A DNA stretch of 64,000 nt from contig NZ_JADWYJ010000001.1 in the NCBI RefSeq assembly GCF_021354595.1, positions 1,217,446 to 1,281,445 of the forward strand, read 5' to 3'. The position numbers and the translations under genes are program-made. Numbering within the stretch: the stretch's first letter is position 1; every line of letters starts with the position of its first letter. The stretch is from Maribellus sp. CM-23. Lineage in GTDB: Bacteria; Bacteroidota; Bacteroidia; Bacteroidales; Prolixibacteraceae. Positions 24,819-34,162 of the stretch are shown here, one piece after another. The notes under the pieces were generated by a model. It was not told the origin of the DNA, searched no databases, and saw only the letters and a list, made by a program, of their open reading frames with translations.

Positions 24819-26441
24819 TCAGCTCTTCAGTTTAATCTTCAGTTTTTGGCCAACATACAAACCACGATCGTTGGAAAGCTTGTTTAACCGCATGATGTCG
24901 TCGGCACTGATCCCGGCATATTTCTGGGCAATCTCCCAAAGCGTATCCCCGTTTCTTACCGTATGGTAAACATAAGCAGGATCAAGTGGACTCTCCGTTT
25001 TTTTCTCGGCTACCTGCACCTTTTTCCCTACTGACTGCTGTTTTTCGGCAAACGACATCATATTTATTTTGTCGTAATTTGCCTTTTGTCCCTGCGGAAC
25101 ATAAATGGCCAGTTTTTGCCCCACACGAATCATATCGCGGTGAATGTTGTTCCAATACCGCAGGTCGGACGATCGCACCTTAAACCACGATGAAATATAG
25201 CCCACGTTGTCTCCCGACTTAACAGTATAAACCACTTTGTCTTTTCCTTTGATATCAACCGGAGTGAAATAACTACCACTGCTGGTGGTAGGATTTACCA
25301 GGGTGTTGTTCGGAAAATACTTTTCACGATTGTACGAAAAAACGGCTGTGTCTTTATCGATAAACGTCATCAGTTTATTATTGGGGAGAATAAGCGGGTA
25401 CGGTTTATCCTCTTTGGCCGGGATTACATTGCGGCGGTACATCGGGTTCAAAGCCGCCAGCTCTTCTTTATCCATTTCAAGCGAAGCCACTACCTGGTCA
25501 AAATGGAGATAATCATTTACCATTACGGTATCAACCGAAAGCGAAAAGTTGGGGTATTGCGGAATCAGGTTATGTTCTTTGTAATATTCAAACGAATAAG
25601 TGGCCGCGATAAAAGCCGGCACATAACCACGCGTTTCGCGCGGAAGCCGGTAATAAATCTCCCAGTAATCTGTTTTACCGCCCGAGCGGCGAATTGCCTT
25701 GTTCACATTTCCGGGGCCACAATTGTATGCTGCAATGGCCAGGTACCAGTCGCCATAAATGTCGTACAGGCGTTTCAGGTAACGTGCAGCTGCATCTGTT
25801 GCTTTAACCGGGTCGCTTCGCTCGTCCACAAACGACGTAACCTCCAGTTTCATACTTTTGGCGGTTCCGTACATAAACTGCCACAAACCAACAGCGCCTG
25901 CACGCGACCGCGCAGTTGGATTCAGCGCCGACTCAATAATAGCCAGGTATTTTAGCTCCAGCGGCATATCGTATTTATCGAGCGTCTCTTCAAACATCGG
26001 AAAATAATAGGCAGAAAGGCCCAACATGACTTCCACCAGTCCCCGCTTGCGTTCCGTGTACATCTGGATGTACTTTTTCACCACATCGTTATAGGAAAGA
26101 TCAATGGCCATTTCCACATCCTGCAGGCGGCGAATGTATACTGAATCGGGAATATTGGTCGGAAACTGATCCGTAAAGTGTACCTCCGTACTATCAAAAT
26201 GAAAACGCATTCTGAACTCAGCCGAATTTAACAGGCTGTCCATACGCTCGGAGAAAATCTCATTTAAATCGTCCTCCAGCTTCATCTCCTCCTTTAGCAT
26301 CGAGTCGGAAGCCATCGAATCAACCAGCGTTGTATCAGCCGCCAGGTCAAAATCAACGATCAGCGAGTCGGGTTCCTGCGCGAATGCACTAACAGAAAAA
26401 TACAGGATAATGATTGCGCTGGTAATAATGTATCGGAACAT
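24819..26441 (-). CDS. mltD: Membrane-bound lytic murein transglycosylase D with two LysM domains
   Basis: The 540-residue protein has a signal peptide (to AFAQ, residue 22), an acidic Asp/Ser-rich linker, a family-1 lytic transglycosylase SLT domain (about 125-300) with catalytic Glu170 in LAIIESALNPTARSRAGAVGLWQFM and AAYNCGPGNVNKAI, and two C-terminal LysM domains (YTVKSGDNVGYISSWF and YHTVRNGDTLWEIAQKY). It cleaves peptidoglycan glycan strands with formation of 1,6-anhydro ends. There is no lipobox, so it is exported rather than lipid-anchored. It sits one base after the DUF5683 gene. Confidence 0.95.
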   Translation of the reverse strand: MFRYIITSAIIILYFSVSAFAQEPDSLIVDFDLAADTTLVDSMASDSMLKEEMKLEDDLNEIFSERMDSLLNSAEFRMRFHFDSTEVHFTDQFPTNIPDSVYIRRLQDVEMAIDLSYNDVVKKYIQMYTERKRGLVEVMLGLSAYYFPMFEETLDKYDMPLELKYLAIIESALNPTARSRAGAVGLWQFMYGTAKSMKLEVTSFVDERSDPVKATDAAARYLKRLYDIYGDWYLAIAAYNCGPGNVNKAIRRSGGKTDYWEIYYRLPRETRGYVPAFIAATYSFEYYKEHNLIPQYPNFSLSVDTVMVNDYLHFDQVVASLEMDKEELAALNPMYRRNVIPAKEDKPYPLILPNNKLMTFIDKDTAVFSYNREKYFPNNTLVNPTTSSGSYFTPVDIKGKDKVVYTVKSGDNVGYISSWFKVRSSDLRYWNNIHRDMIRVGQKLAIYVPQGQKANYDKINMMSFAEKQQSVGKKVQVAEKKTESPLDPAYVYHTVRNGDTLWEIAQKYAGISADDIMRLNKLSNDRGLYVGQKLKIKLKS

Positions 26442-26442
26442 G

Positions 26443-27069
26443 CTAGAATGTAAATGATAGGTTTACGCCGTAGAGAGGCACATTGTTAAAAGAACTCATG
26501 GTAGGTTGCCAGTTTATGGTCAGATCTTCACTTATGTCGAAATCAAAAAAGTGAGCATCCACGCTGGCATCAATAATATTCAGTCCATAAAAACCAACAA
26601 AACTAATGATAAGGAGGTCGCGGTTTCGCCGGTAATAATCCTGCTGCCGCGTTAGGTTGGTTTTAAAGTTGGCCCGGTCGGTTTCACTGTTTTCCAGGTC
26701 GTAATACTGGGCACCGTTCAAATCGAGGTACGAATTTGTATTCGGATCGGTGTCGGTAAAGTCGCGGTAAGCCAGTTTCATTACCTTGTAGTTGTCGTTA
26801 TTCCAGTGAACAAAATAACCGATCGTACCCAAGCCCGCATATACAAGCGGAACTTTCCAGTATTTTTTATTGTAAGCCTGCCCCAGACCTGGAAGTATGG
26901 CAGAGTAAATCGTTGCTTTGGTTGGCGAGTGCTTTACCTCGGTTTTCTCTTCATCGATGTGCATAACACGGGTAGAGTCGACCTCAAGCTTTTGAGCAGC
27001 AGCCCCTAAACTAAGGAAAACCAGGGTTACAACAACTACTATTTTTGAAATCAGACTACCTGCGTTCAC
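26443..27069 (-). CDS. DUF5683-family exported protein
   Basis: The start is uncertain: a GTG at 27069 gives a normal signal peptide (SLISKIVVVVTLVFLSLGAAAQ), while a TTG at 27144 would overlap parB by 17 nt and add 25 residues. The conserved core SPTKATIYSAILPGLGQAYNKKYWKVPLVYAGLG with a hydrophobic helix defines the DUF5683 family. A second helix DLLIISFVGFYGLNIIDASVDAHFFDFD follows. Function unknown. The family typically lies between parB and mltD in Bacteroidota, as here, which hints at a link between cell-wall work and chromosome segregation. Confidence 0.85.
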   Translation of the reverse strand: MNAGSLISKIVVVVTLVFLSLGAAAQKLEVDSTRVMHIDEEKTEVKHSPTKATIYSAILPGLGQAYNKKYWKVPLVYAGLGTIGYFVHWNNDNYKVMKLAYRDFTDTDPNTNSYLDLNGAQYYDLENSETDRANFKTNLTRQQDYYRRNRDLLIISFVGFYGLNIIDASVDAHFFDFDISEDLTINWQPTMSSFNNVPLYGVNLSFTF

Positions 27070-27127
27070 TCGATTAATTTTGCGCAAAAATAGAAAATAC
27101 GACAGGTTATGGAAGACTCGTTTCGCT

Positions 27128-27997
27128 TTATTTTTGATTTTCAATTATTTTAACAATTCTCTCCAGGTCTTTTTCCGATTTAAAAGGAATCGTAATTTTC
27201 CCTTTTCCCTTCTCATCCATCGAAAAACTGACACGGGAATTGAAAATACTTGTAAGCTGATGTTTAACCGATTCGAACGCTTTGGGAAACTTCTCTTTTA
27301 CCACTTTCGCCGCGTCTTTTTCTCCGCCATTGTTCAGGTCGCGAACAATTTCTTCAACTTTGCGCACCGAAAAACCATGCTTCACGATCTGTTCAAAAAT
27401 CATGATCTGTGTATCGGCATCTTCAATGTTGATAATCGCGCGGGCGTGTCCCATCGATATTTCCTTGTCGATCAGTCCTTTTTGAATGATGGCCGGAAGT
27501 TTCAGCAAACGCATGTAATTGGCAATCGTCGAACGTTTTTTACCCACTCTCGAGCTAAGCTCTTCCTGCGTATATCCCAGTTCTTCCATCAAACGCTGGT
27601 AGCTAAGACCGATTTCGATCGCATCCAGGTCTTCGCGCTGGATGTTTTCAACCAGGGCCATTTCGAGCATGCCGTCGTCTTTGGCTTTTCGAACGTAAGC
27701 CGGGATACTAGTCATACCTGCCAGTTGCGAGGCCCTGAAACGGCGCTCTCCGGCAATGATCTGGTATTTGTCTTCTGCAATTTTCCGTAAAGTGATCGGC
27801 TGCACCAAGCCAATTTCCTTGATGGAAGTAGCCAGTTCCTGAAGTGCATCCTCATCGAATTTGGTACGCGGCTGAAAAGGATTTGCTTCAATTTTACTTA
27901 ATTCAATTTCACTGATACCGGCACCTTTCTGAATTTTTTCAGCGTCGTCGATCAGTGCTCCAAGCCCTCTTCCCAGTGCGTTCCTTTTAACCATCAT
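27128..27997 (-). CDS. parB: ParB, chromosome-partitioning CTPase/DNA-binding protein
   Basis: The 289-residue protein starts with the ParA-activating stretch KRNALGRGLGALIDD. The CTP-binding part has IEANPFQPR and GERRFRASQLAG (the GERRxRA motif), followed by the helix-turn-helix (TQEELSSRVGKKRSTIANYMRLLKLP) and a C-terminal dimer domain. It loads at parS and slides on DNA, and works with ParA encoded 9 nt upstream. I saw no parS site (TGTTTCACGTGAAACA) in this window. Confidence 0.96.
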   Translation of the reverse strand: MMVKRNALGRGLGALIDDAEKIQKGAGISEIELSKIEANPFQPRTKFDEDALQELATSIKEIGLVQPITLRKIAEDKYQIIAGERRFRASQLAGMTSIPAYVRKAKDDGMLEMALVENIQREDLDAIEIGLSYQRLMEELGYTQEELSSRVGKKRSTIANYMRLLKLPAIIQKGLIDKEISMGHARAIINIEDADTQIMIFEQIVKHGFSVRKVEEIVRDLNNGGEKDAAKVVKEKFPKAFESVKHQLTSIFNSRVSFSMDEKGKGKITIPFKSEKDLERIVKIIENQK

Positions 27998-28006
27998 AAC
28001 AATATT

Positions 28007-28810
28007 CTAATTTATAACTACATTCTTTTCTTTCGACATTTGGGTCATCTCGTTTCTCTGAAGTATTTCACGGGCCAGGTTCATATGGTTGATTGCTCCG
28101 CGCGAACTGGCATCGTACAAAACTACCGGTTTTCCGTAACTCGGCGCTTCACTCAGCTTCACATTTCGCTGAATAACGGTTTCAAATACCATTTCCTGGA
28201 AGTGATGCTTCACTTCTTCGTACACCTGGTTCGAAAGATTCAGACGCCCGTCGTACATGGTCAGCAAAAAGCCTTCAATCGACAATTCAGGATTTAAACG
28301 GCTCTGAATAATTTTAATGGTATTCAGCAGTTTTCCCAAACCTTCCAATGCGAAATACTCACACTGAACCGGAATAATGACAGAATCGGACGCCGTAAGT
28401 GCGTTTACGGTAATCAATCCCAAAGACGGAGAACAGTCGATAAAAATAAAATCATAGACCTCTTTTAACTGTTCAATGGCATTTTTCAACACCTTCTCCC
28501 GGTTGGGCAAATTCAACATTTCAATTTCAGCTCCTACCAAATCAATGTGCGAAGGAATAATATCCAGGTTTTCAATCTGAGTTTTCAAAACTACTTTGGA
28601 AGCTTCAATTTCATCTACGATACATTCGTAAATGCTCGATTGCACATTGTTCACATCCAAACCCAAACCCGAGGTTGCATTCGCCTGCGGGTCGGCATCA
28701 ATCACCAAAACCTTCTGCTCCAACACTGCCAAACTAGCCGCCAGATTGATCGTTGTGGTAGTTTTTCCTACCCCTCCTTTTTGGTTTGCCAATGAAATTA
28801 TTTTTCCCAT
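28007..28810 (-). CDS. parA: ParA (Soj), chromosome-partitioning ATPase
   Basis: The 267-residue protein has the deviant Walker A KGGVGKTTTTINLAA (residues 10-24) with the signature Lys, the A' motif VLVIDADPQANATSGLG and FIFIDCSPSLGLITVNAL. It dimerises on ATP and binds DNA non-specifically to move ParB-parS complexes. It is the first gene of parA-parB-DUF5683-mltD. Confidence 0.97.
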   Translation of the reverse strand: MGKIISLANQKGGVGKTTTTINLAASLAVLEQKVLVIDADPQANATSGLGLDVNNVQSSIYECIVDEIEASKVVLKTQIENLDIIPSHIDLVGAEIEMLNLPNREKVLKNAIEQLKEVYDFIFIDCSPSLGLITVNALTASDSVIIPVQCEYFALEGLGKLLNTIKIIQSRLNPELSIEGFLLTMYDGRLNLSNQVYEEVKHHFQEMVFETVIQRNVKLSEAPSYGKPVVLYDASSRGAINHMNLAREILQRNEMTQMSKEKNVVIN

Positions 28811-28842
28811 TTACGCGTCTTTTTCTTTTTTTAGAGTGATTT

Positions 28843-28850
28843 CAAAGGTA
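28843..28850 (-). promoter_or_regulatory. Possible -7 element before parA
   Basis: TACCTTTG on the minus strand fits TAnnTTTG and lies 32 nt upstream of the parA ATG. No clear -33 box. Confidence 0.35.
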
Positions 28851-28931
28851 ACAATTTACCCCTAACCTGCTCACATTTTTTATCAACGTGTTATCACTAG
28901 GCTATTAACGATTGGGGACTAAAATCGTGGA

Positions 28932-29927
28932 TTAAAATTTCTTGGATTTCATTTCTTTTCGCAACTGCTCTGCATCCACCGGCACAACGCCCAGCTTTTC
29001 GCAAACGAGGCCGCCTGCCAGGTTCGACATCAGCGCCATCATTTTTGGGGGCAGACCTGCTGCCATGGCCAGGCTCGCTACACTTATAACGGTATCTCCG
29101 GCTCCTGAAACATCAGCAATGTCGCGAATTACCACCGGATAATATTGTTCTTTTACCCCGTTGCTGATAAAAACACCCAATTCGGAAAGTGTAATAAAAA
29201 TCAGCTTTAGGTTTTGCTCTTTTTTGAATTTGTCGGCGCAAGCTTTCAGTGCTTCCAGATCATCTTTGGCAATTTGCAAACCCGTGCCTTCCACAAACTC
29301 TTTAAAGTTGGGTTTAAAAAGAGTCACATCCCGGTAATTCCTGAAATTTCGTTTCTTAGGATCAACAGCCGTCGGAATTTTTCGCTCAAGAGCCACCTTG
29401 TTAATTGCATTGAACAACGACGGTGTTACAACTCCCTTGTCGTAGTCCACAAAAACAATCACATCCACCGGATTTTCATCCAGCTCCTTCAAGATTGCAT
29501 TTACCAGAATTTTCTCCATCTCGACAGAAATAATACTGGTAGATTCTTCATCTACCCGAACAATCTGCTTTCCTCCACTAATGATTCGGTTTTTAACTGT
29601 TGTATTCCGGCTGGGATCAACAAAGATTCCGTTTCGGGCAAGCTCCCGTTTTTCCAGCAGGCTTAAGAATTCCTTCCCATTATCGTCTTCTCCAACCACC
29701 GAGAACAAAACCGGGGTAGCTCCCAAAGCCTGCAGGTTTCGCGATACGTTGGCAGCCCCGCCCAAACGGTTCTCACGCTTGGTAACCGACACAATCGGCA
29801 CCGGTGCTTCCGGTGACAAACGCTCTACTTTTCCCCAGAGATACGTATCAAGCATAGCATCCCCAATTACGATTACTCGCATTTGGGAAAACTGCTCAAA
29901 GATTTGATTTACTTCTTTACTATTCAC
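28932..29927 (-). CDS. rfaE1: D-glycero-beta-D-manno-heptose-7-phosphate kinase domain protein (RfaE1/HldA)
   Basis: The start is a GTG at 29927. The 331-residue protein is a PfkB-family sugar kinase: VIVIGDAMLDTYLWGKVERLSPEAPVPIV is typical of the RfaE kinase domain, and the catalytic site is DVSGAGDTVISVASLAMAAG with the base Asp in GAGD. It lacks the adenylyltransferase domain of bifunctional HldE, as usual in Bacteroidota, where RfaE2 is separate. It makes ADP-heptose precursors for the LPS core. Confidence 0.93.
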   Translation of the reverse strand: MNSKEVNQIFEQFSQMRVIVIGDAMLDTYLWGKVERLSPEAPVPIVSVTKRENRLGGAANVSRNLQALGATPVLFSVVGEDDNGKEFLSLLEKRELARNGIFVDPSRNTTVKNRIISGGKQIVRVDEESTSIISVEMEKILVNAILKELDENPVDVIVFVDYDKGVVTPSLFNAINKVALERKIPTAVDPKKRNFRNYRDVTLFKPNFKEFVEGTGLQIAKDDLEALKACADKFKKEQNLKLIFITLSELGVFISNGVKEQYYPVVIRDIADVSGAGDTVISVASLAMAAGLPPKMMALMSNLAGGLVCEKLGVVPVDAEQLRKEMKSKKF

Positions 29928-30021
29928 AAAAAGGTCTTAAGCGCTACAAATCTATAAAAAAAACGAAGCAGGAAAAATGTCCTGTACCATAAAAAGTCAA
30001 CCGCGAATCAACAATCTGGTT

Positions 30022-32493
30022 TTACATCGGGTCGGCATCGATATTAAAAATACAATTGCTGAGCGAAGGCATTGATCTCACCTTTTTTACGGCCGCCATA
30101 ATTCCCTCCTTTACCTGGTCCAGGTGAAGCCTCCGATCAATTTTGATCCATATTTCTTTGTGGTGCCACAATTGAATTCGGCTGATCAACGGAAACTCGG
30201 GCCCAAGAATCACCAGCTCCTTGTTTTTTCGAAGACCGTTGGCAAGTTCCTGTGCGGCTCTATCCACCGTATCGATGTTTTTGTGCTTCACCACAATTTT
30301 TACCAGCCTGAAAAACGGCGGATACTTAAAGAGCTGCCGCTCTTCGAACTGCTGTTTCAGCATTTTTTGGTAATCCTGCTCCTGAATGAGTTGAATGAGC
30401 GGATGATCGGGTTGCGAAGTCTGGATCACCACGGTTCCGCGGCGGTGTTTCCGACCGGCCCGCCCGGCGACCTGCGAAATAAGCTGGTACGCCCGTTCGT
30501 GTGCCCTGAAATCGGGAAAGTTGATCAGGTTATCCGCATTCAGGATGCCAACTACGCTCACATGTTCAAAATCAAGACCTTTGGTTACCATTTGGGTGCC
30601 AATCAAAATATCGGTTTTCCCGTCCTCCAGGTTTCGCACAATTTTCTCAAAGGCATTTTTTGTTTTCGTTGAATCCAGGTCCATCCGGTCGATTCGCGCA
30701 TTACGAAACAACTGCTTGATTTCGTCTTCAATTTTCTCGGTTCCGAAACCACGCGTTTTGAGCTCGGGTGAACCACACTCGTCGCAACGGTCGGGCAACA
30801 GATACGAATAGCCGCAATAATGGCAGCTAAGCCGTTTTTTGTATTTATGATAGGTGAGACTTACATCGCACCGGGTACACTTCGGAATGTGCCCGCAGGT
30901 GAAACATTCCACAAAAGGCGAATAACCCCGCCGGTTTTGAAAAAGAATGACCTGCTCTTTTTTTTCCAGCGCATCTTCAACCAGATTGTAAAGCTGCGGG
31001 GAAAGAATCGAATGCATCTCCTTCCGCTTGTAGGCTCGTTTAACATCGGCCACCAAAATCTCCGGGAGCTCCATCTCGGAATGGCGCCGCGTAAGATTCA
31101 CCAGGCCGTATTTTCCGGTTAACGCATTGTGATACGATTCGTAAGATGGCGTTGCTGACCCGAGTAACACCTTTGCGTGGTGCTGGAAGCCAAGAACGAC
31201 GGCCATGTCGCGTGCATTGTAGCGCGGTGCCGGATCAAATTGTTTGAAGGAGTTCTCGTGCTCTTCGTCCACCACGATCAATCCCAAATCAGAAAACGGC
31301 AGGAAAACAGCTGAGCGCGCGCCCAGTATCACCTGGTAGCCCTCGCCTGGTTTTTCCTGAAACAGAAGTGTCTTTTCCCATATCTCCACCCGCTCCGAAC
31401 TATTCAGCCGCGAATGGTAAATCCCCACTTTGTGACCAAAAACATTCTTTAAACGCTGAACGATTTGAGTGGTCAGCGCAATTTCGGGGACCAAATACAA
31501 AGCTTGCTTTCCGGTTTTTATCGCTTCATCAATCAGGTGAATGTAGATCTCGGTTTTTCCGCTGGCAGTAATTCCATGAATAAGCGTTACCTGCTTCGAC
31601 TCGTACGATTCCCGGATCTCTTCCAGCGCTTTTGCCTGGTACTTGTTCAGCAGGTTCAGACTCACCTGCTCGGTCTTTTCCTCTTCAATACGGGAAACCT
31701 GTTTCTGATACTGAATCAGTACCTCTTTGTCGACCAAGCCTTTTAAAATTGACGTGGTGAAATTTGTCCCTTCAAACAGGTCTTTTCTCGCAATTTCAGA
31801 AAGTCCGCCCTTCTCAAAAGCATTGATGGCTGAACAAAAATGCCACAACAAAGCCTCCTGTTTTTTGGCGCGTTTTATTTCTCCGGCCTTTTTATTCAGC
31901 ACCTCTTCCGAGGTAACATCGGGGTGCAGTTTTACAAAAGCCTCTGTTTTGGGCCGGTACTTTTCGTGCACCTTTTCCTCTACATAAACGAGATCTTTCT
32001 GCATCAGGGCCTTTAGCGCCGGGTAAGAAAACCGGTCCTTTAATTTGCGCTCCAGTTCTGCCAGTACATTGGTGCCTTTCTCAATTTCCAGCATCAGACT
32101 TTGCTCAACATCTGTCAACAGAAATTCTTCTTCCGATCCGGTAAGAAATATTTTGGATTTGCTTTCCAGCTTCAGCCCCGTGGGCAGCGCTGCGCGAAAT
32201 ACATCGCCCAAAGTACAGCAATAGTATTTGGCGATCCAGTGCCACATTTCAAAGTTCTTTGGCAACACCACCGGATGCTCGTCGAGTACCTGCTGGATTT
32301 CCTTGACCTCAATGTCCTCCGGTTTTTCAGTAGAAACCGAACTAACCAAAGCGGCATAAAATTTCCGTTGTCCGAATTGTACGATCACTCGCTTGCCCGG
32401 CGCCACATCCCGCTCCATCGACGGAGGAATGCGATACGTGTAGGCATCGTGCAAAGAAAGAGGCAATATAACTTGAGCAAAAAGCTGTGGCAT
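30022..32493 (-). CDS. priA: PriA, primosomal replication-restart helicase
   Basis: The 823-residue protein has the N-terminal 3'-DNA-binding domain, Walker A GITASGKTEIYIHLIDEA, DEEH box VVDEEHENSFKQ, the zinc module (CFTCGHIPKCTRCDVSLTY ... CHYCGY ... CDECG) and helicase motifs IGTQMVTKGLDFEHVSVVGILNAD and QVAGRAGRKHRRGTVVIQT. It recognises stalled forks and reloads the replisome. The gene stands alone on the minus strand. Confidence 0.97.
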   Translation of the reverse strand: MPQLFAQVILPLSLHDAYTYRIPPSMERDVAPGKRVIVQFGQRKFYAALVSSVSTEKPEDIEVKEIQQVLDEHPVVLPKNFEMWHWIAKYYCCTLGDVFRAALPTGLKLESKSKIFLTGSEEEFLLTDVEQSLMLEIEKGTNVLAELERKLKDRFSYPALKALMQKDLVYVEEKVHEKYRPKTEAFVKLHPDVTSEEVLNKKAGEIKRAKKQEALLWHFCSAINAFEKGGLSEIARKDLFEGTNFTTSILKGLVDKEVLIQYQKQVSRIEEEKTEQVSLNLLNKYQAKALEEIRESYESKQVTLIHGITASGKTEIYIHLIDEAIKTGKQALYLVPEIALTTQIVQRLKNVFGHKVGIYHSRLNSSERVEIWEKTLLFQEKPGEGYQVILGARSAVFLPFSDLGLIVVDEEHENSFKQFDPAPRYNARDMAVVLGFQHHAKVLLGSATPSYESYHNALTGKYGLVNLTRRHSEMELPEILVADVKRAYKRKEMHSILSPQLYNLVEDALEKKEQVILFQNRRGYSPFVECFTCGHIPKCTRCDVSLTYHKYKKRLSCHYCGYSYLLPDRCDECGSPELKTRGFGTEKIEDEIKQLFRNARIDRMDLDSTKTKNAFEKIVRNLEDGKTDILIGTQMVTKGLDFEHVSVVGILNADNLINFPDFRAHERAYQLISQVAGRAGRKHRRGTVVIQTSQPDHPLIQLIQEQDYQKMLKQQFEERQLFKYPPFFRLVKIVVKHKNIDTVDRAAQELANGLRKNKELVILGPEFPLISRIQLWHHKEIWIKIDRRLHLDQVKEGIMAAVKKVRSMPSLSNCIFNIDADPM

Positions 32494-32552
32494 GTATAGA
32501 ATTTACCTTGCCTAAAAGTACGCAAAAAAGTTTTCAGGGGGAAAGCCAAGGA

Positions 32553-33416
32553 CTACGCGAAATTCTCGCGTACCCAGCCGGCAACGTCTTCCATCAGCCA
32601 GTTGGGAGTGGAAGTTGCACCACAAATGCCCACTGAGTTAACACCTTGAAACCACTCGCGATCGATCTCTTCGATGCCCGTAATTTTTTTTGAATTCGGG
32701 TTAACTTCCTCGCAAATGGTAAAAAGATATTTCCCGTTTGAGCTTTTTACGCCGGCAATAAAAAGAACCAGGTCGTATTTAATGGCAAATTTCTTTAGGT
32801 TGGGAACCCGGTTTGATACCTGCCGGCAAATCGTATCCTTGATCTGAAGCGGAACTCCGGGCTGCACTTTTGATTTAACGGCATCGGCAATCTCGTGGAA
32901 ATCCTCGATGCGCTTGGTGGTTTGAGAATACAACGAAACCGGGCGGCTCATATCGATCTTGTCCACGTCGGCCACACTTTCTACCACAATGGCGTTGTTA
33001 TCGGTTTGCCCGTCGAGGCCAATAATTTCGGCATGGCCTTTTTTCCCGTAAATCACCAGCTGGCCTTCCTGCAATTTGTTTTGCAGGTACGACCCTTTTA
33101 CTTTTTCCTGCAGTGTCAGCACCACAGGACAAGTGGCATCGATCAGTTCGATGTTATTTTTCTCAGCATATTCGTAAGTTTCCGGAGGTTCGCCGTGTGC
33201 ACGGATCAGCACCTTGCAGTTGCTCAGTGTAAAATATTCATCTTTGGTAATGGATTTCAGCCCCATGTTTTCCAGCCGCTCCACTTCCTTTCCGTTGTGC
33301 ACAATATCGCCCAGACAATAAAGTTTGTCTTCGTGTTGTAATTCTTTTTCTGCCGCCTTGATGGCATTAATTACCCCAAAACAAAATCCCGAACCTCTGT
33401 CAATCTCAACAATCAT
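32553..33416 (-). CDS. ispH: IspH, 4-hydroxy-3-methylbut-2-enyl diphosphate reductase
   Basis: The 287-residue protein keeps the three Fe-S cysteines: SGFCFGVINA (Cys12), DATCPVVLTLQEKV and SVGICGATSTPNWLMEDV. It catalyses the last step of the MEP isoprenoid pathway, giving IPP and DMAPP. The ATG overlaps the cmk stop as ATGA. The order porQ-cmk-ispH is conserved in Bacteroidota. Confidence 0.97.
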   Translation of the reverse strand: MIVEIDRGSGFCFGVINAIKAAEKELQHEDKLYCLGDIVHNGKEVERLENMGLKSITKDEYFTLSNCKVLIRAHGEPPETYEYAEKNNIELIDATCPVVLTLQEKVKGSYLQNKLQEGQLVIYGKKGHAEIIGLDGQTDNNAIVVESVADVDKIDMSRPVSLYSQTTKRIEDFHEIADAVKSKVQPGVPLQIKDTICRQVSNRVPNLKKFAIKYDLVLFIAGVKSSNGKYLFTICEEVNPNSKKITGIEEIDREWFQGVNSVGICGATSTPNWLMEDVAGWVRENFA

Positions 33417-34108
33417 GCTTCAATAATCTCCTTTACTTTGTTTATCGTCCACTCCAGCTGCTCCTTGCGGCTCAAATGGCTGTTGTCGAGTACTACCGCA
33501 TCATCGGCCTTTTTTAACGGACTTACTGCGCGCGTTGAATCGATTTTATCCCTTCCTTCCACGTTCGCCAGAATCTCCTCAAAATTTACCTCCTGTCCTT
33601 TTTCTGTTAACTCGAGGTAGCGGCGTTGTGCCCTGATCTCGGGAGAAGCTGTCATAAAAATTTTCAGCTCCGCATCCGGAAAAACCACCGTTCCAATATC
33701 GCGGCCATCCATTACAATGCCTTTGTTCCGGCCGTTTTCGCGTTGCTGATGTACCATTTCTTCGCGCACCTCGGCAATGGTACTGATCGGGCTTACATTT
33801 TCCGACACTTCCAACTGGCGAATCTCGTCCTCCACATTCTCTCCGTTCAGAAAAGTGGTGTTCATCCCCTTTTCCTCGTCCCACTTAAACGTAATGCGAA
33901 TGTCTTTCAAGCCCTCCATGATTTTCTCCTTATTGGGAACCTTGTTTTCAATCCAGCCGTTTCGAAGTGCAACCAAAGTTACCACGCGATACATGGCTCC
34001 GGAATCGATGTAAACATAGCCCAGCTCTTTTGCCAGGGCCTTTGCCATGGTACTCTTCCCGCAGGAAGAATGTCCGTCGACGGCAATGATAATTTTTTTA
34101 GTACTCAT
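33413..34108 (-). CDS. cmk: Cytidylate kinase
   Basis: The 231-residue protein has the P-loop AVDGHSSCGKSTMAKALAKELGYVYIDSGAMYR and the CMP-binding and lid regions VMDGRDIGTVVFPDAELKIFMTASPEIRAQRRY. It phosphorylates CMP and dCMP with ATP. It lies between porQ and ispH, overlapping the latter by 4 nt. Confidence 0.97.
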   Translation of the reverse strand: MSTKKIIIAVDGHSSCGKSTMAKALAKELGYVYIDSGAMYRVVTLVALRNGWIENKVPNKEKIMEGLKDIRITFKWDEEKGMNTTFLNGENVEDEIRQLEVSENVSPISTIAEVREEMVHQQRENGRNKGIVMDGRDIGTVVFPDAELKIFMTASPEIRAQRRYLELTEKGQEVNFEEILANVEGRDKIDSTRAVSPLKKADDAVVLDNSHLSRKEQLEWTINKVKEIIEA

Positions 34109-34162
34109 AACGATTTCGCATCAGCAAAGATGGGAATTATTTAAGATATTCTTGTCCTTTTC

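Noticed and set aside
27128..28810. parS site close to parAB
   Set aside because: No TGTTTCACGTGAAACA-like 16-mer was found in the window by eye.
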